Shown here piece by piece: positions 62,695 to 64,000 of a stretch of 64,000 bases of DNA. Each line of letters starts with the position of its first letter. Within the stretch, counting starts at the first letter, position 1. The DNA is from Rossellomorea vietnamensis (GTDB lineage: Bacteria > Bacillota > Bacilli > Bacillales > Bacillaceae_B): NCBI RefSeq assembly GCF_008180415.1, contig NZ_VTEI01000002.1, positions 454,518-518,517 on the forward strand, written 5' to 3'. A program made the position numbers and the translations under genes. The notes under the pieces are model-generated. The model had not been told where the DNA came from, ran no database searches, and saw only the letters and a list, made by a program, of their open reading frames with translations.

Positions 62695-64000
62695 TTAAGA
62701 TAAGTTATAAACTCTGGAATACTTCTCAGTGAGGTAGTTTACAAGATGAGTGGCATTCAGCCCTTCTCCTGTTACCTCTGTAAGAATTTCAAGCGGCTTC
62801 TTCATTTTCCCCCATTGATGTACATTCTTTGTCATCCATTCGCGGATAGGAGCCAGGTCACCTTTTTGAAGCAGTTCATCATAATTAGGAATGTCTTTGA
62901 TCATCGCTTCCTTGAATTGAGCAGCATACATATAGCCTAATGCGTAAGATGGGAAGTAGCCGAAGCTGCCCCCTGCCCAATGGACATCTTGCAGCACGCC
63001 TCTTGCATTGGTTTCTGGCCTGATTCCTAGATACTCTTCGTATTTGTCATTCCAGATCTGCGGCAGATCTTTCACTTCAATTTCATCGTTGAAAAGACCT
63101 TTCTCAATTTCGTAGCGGATCATGATGTGAAGCGGGTATGTCAGTTCATCCGCTTCAATCCTGATTAAAGAAGGCTTAGATTCATTGATAGCACGATAGA
63201 AATCTTCCAGTCCGACTTCATCAAACTGTCCTTCTCCATACTCCTTAAGCAGGGAATAGTTCTTCTCCCAGAAGGAATAGTTTCTTCCTACGAAATTCTC
63301 GTAGAATAGTGATTGAGATTCGTGGATTCCCATGGAGGTGCCGGTTGCAAGCGGAGTGCCTGTCAGGCCGCCTGAAATATTCTGTTCATACAGCGCATGG
63401 CCGCCTTCATGGATGGTACCAAAGACTGCCGTTCTCCAATCGCCTTCATCGTACTTAGTTGTCACCCTTACATCACCAGGGTTCAAGCCGATGGCGAAAG
63501 GATGGACCGTTTCGTCCAGTCTCCCGGAATTGAAATCGTATCCCATCTGTTCCAGAATCTTAAGGCTGAATTCTTTTTGCTTTCCTTTAGGGAAATGCTC
63601 AAAAATGAAGTCAGTCTCAGGCTTGCTGTCACTCTCACTGATGCGCTGGACAAGCGGAACAATTTTGTCACGCAGCTCGCCAAATACCCTATCGAGTACT
63701 TCAACCGTGACGCCCGGCTCATACATATCAAGCAGTGCATTGTATTTATTGCCCTCGTATCCCCAATACCCTATGAACTTCTTATTGATCTCAACCAATT
63801 TTTCAAGGTAAGGCTGGAAGGAATCAAAGTCATCGTTTTCTTTTGCCGCTTCCCAGGCACTTTCGGCTTTGGATTGAAGCACGACATATTCCTTATATTC
63901 ATCTGCAGGTATTTTTTTATTGCGATCGTATTCTTTTTGGCACTCTTCCAGTACTTTCAGGACCATTTCCGTCAGGTCGGATTTATGTGCGGATAATTTT
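62695..64000 (-). CDS. ypwA: M32 metallocarboxypeptidase, 5' end beyond window
   Basis: 435 codons in the window of a protein usually about 500 residues; the frame is open to the edge. The internal ATG at 63966 is not the true start. Zinc site HEGGH in GTIHEGGHALYEQN; GTSMGIHESQSLFYENFVGR; ETNARGVLQDVHWAGGSFGYFPSYALGY: all M32 signatures. Trims amino acids from the C-terminus of peptides in the cytosol. Neighbour of xpt-pbuX in B. subtilis also. Confidence 0.95.
   Translation of the reverse strand, partial: KLSAHKSDLTEMVLKVLEECQKEYDRNKKIPADEYKEYVVLQSKAESAWEAAKENDDFDSFQPYLEKLVEINKKFIGYWGYEGNKYNALLDMYEPGVTVEVLDRVFGELRDKIVPLVQRISESDSKPETDFIFEHFPKGKQKEFSLKILEQMGYDFNSGRLDETVHPFAIGLNPGDVRVTTKYDEGDWRTAVFGTIHEGGHALYEQNISGGLTGTPLATGTSMGIHESQSLFYENFVGRNYSFWEKNYSLLKEYGEGQFDEVGLEDFYRAINESKPSLIRIEADELTYPLHIMIRYEIEKGLFNDEIEVKDLPQIWNDKYEEYLGIRPETNARGVLQDVHWAGGSFGYFPSYALGYMYAAQFKEAMIKDIPNYDELLQKGDLAPIREWMTKNVHQWGKMKKPLEILTEVTGEGLNATHLVNYLTEKYSRVYNLS

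Noticed and set aside
63966..63968. ATG 63966 as start of ypwA
   Set aside because: The frame stays open to the window edge and M32 enzymes are about 65 residues longer, so the true start is outside.

Overview
The window looks like chromosomal DNA of a spore-forming member of the Bacillaceae (Bacillus sensu lato). Evidence: AAGGAGG-type ribosome binding sites, frequent GTG and TTG starts, spore genes (sspL, a YjcZ-type peptide), and gene order that follows the B. subtilis yod, ypm-ypj-ypg and ype-ypb-xpt-ypwA segments. No rRNA, tRNA, phage, IS transposase or CRISPR array was seen. Gene identities come from recalled family motifs and synteny; no database was searched.

Layout. 1-6.7 kb: the minus-strand kamA-ablB-yodQRST operon, which could convert lysine to beta-lysine and N-acetyl-beta-lysine and on to a 3-oxoacyl-CoA. 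It is interrupted between yodR and yodQ by a 0.65-kb tandem array of 52-bp units. 7-11 kb: a YjcZ peptide, a DUF502 protein, an EIIA-Glc-like protein, msrA-msrB, and a second RsgA-type GTPase. The RsgA-type gene sits behind a leader peptide and a terminator hairpin that look like an attenuator. 11.7-20 kb: a DUF4397 protein, ypmR-ypmS, a nucleoside hydrolase, a PCYCGC lipoprotein, a DegV protein, an SRAP protein and a hemolysin III-type protein. 20-30 kb: plsC, thyA-dfrA, a lethal-factor-like metalloprotease, ypjP, ypiP, brxA, ypgR, and ypgQ coupled to an ABC-F gene. 30-39 kb: a second DegV protein, fhs, a UgtP-like glycosyltransferase with a membrane hydrolase, AIM24, a methyltransferase and mntR. 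39-46 kb: a cold-shock gene, repeat-rich DNA, two RNase H-like genes around a queuosine-precursor transporter, a transporter pseudogene and sspL. 46-56 kb: ypcP, a rhodanese, dynA, bpsA-bpsB, cheX and an SDR. 57-64 kb: riboswitch-controlled xpt-pbuX, a ba3-type cytochrome oxidase (three genes) and the carboxypeptidase ypwA, cut by the window edge.

The most unusual content is intergenic. At least six arrays or two-unit remnants, unrelated in sequence, share one geometry: a repeat period of about 52 bp with an inverted repeat inside each unit. They lie near 3.4-4.0, 12.7, 45.8, 54.9, 57.0 and 62.3 kb. Five helical turns of B-DNA is about 52.5 bp, so the palindromes would face the same side of the helix. 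Separately, a MITE-like family with ends close to GGCTSTTTTCG...TTGTTGC occurs in many intact, shortened and fragmentary copies. Some copies are composites with a GC-rich second element, and one ends seven bases before a start codon.
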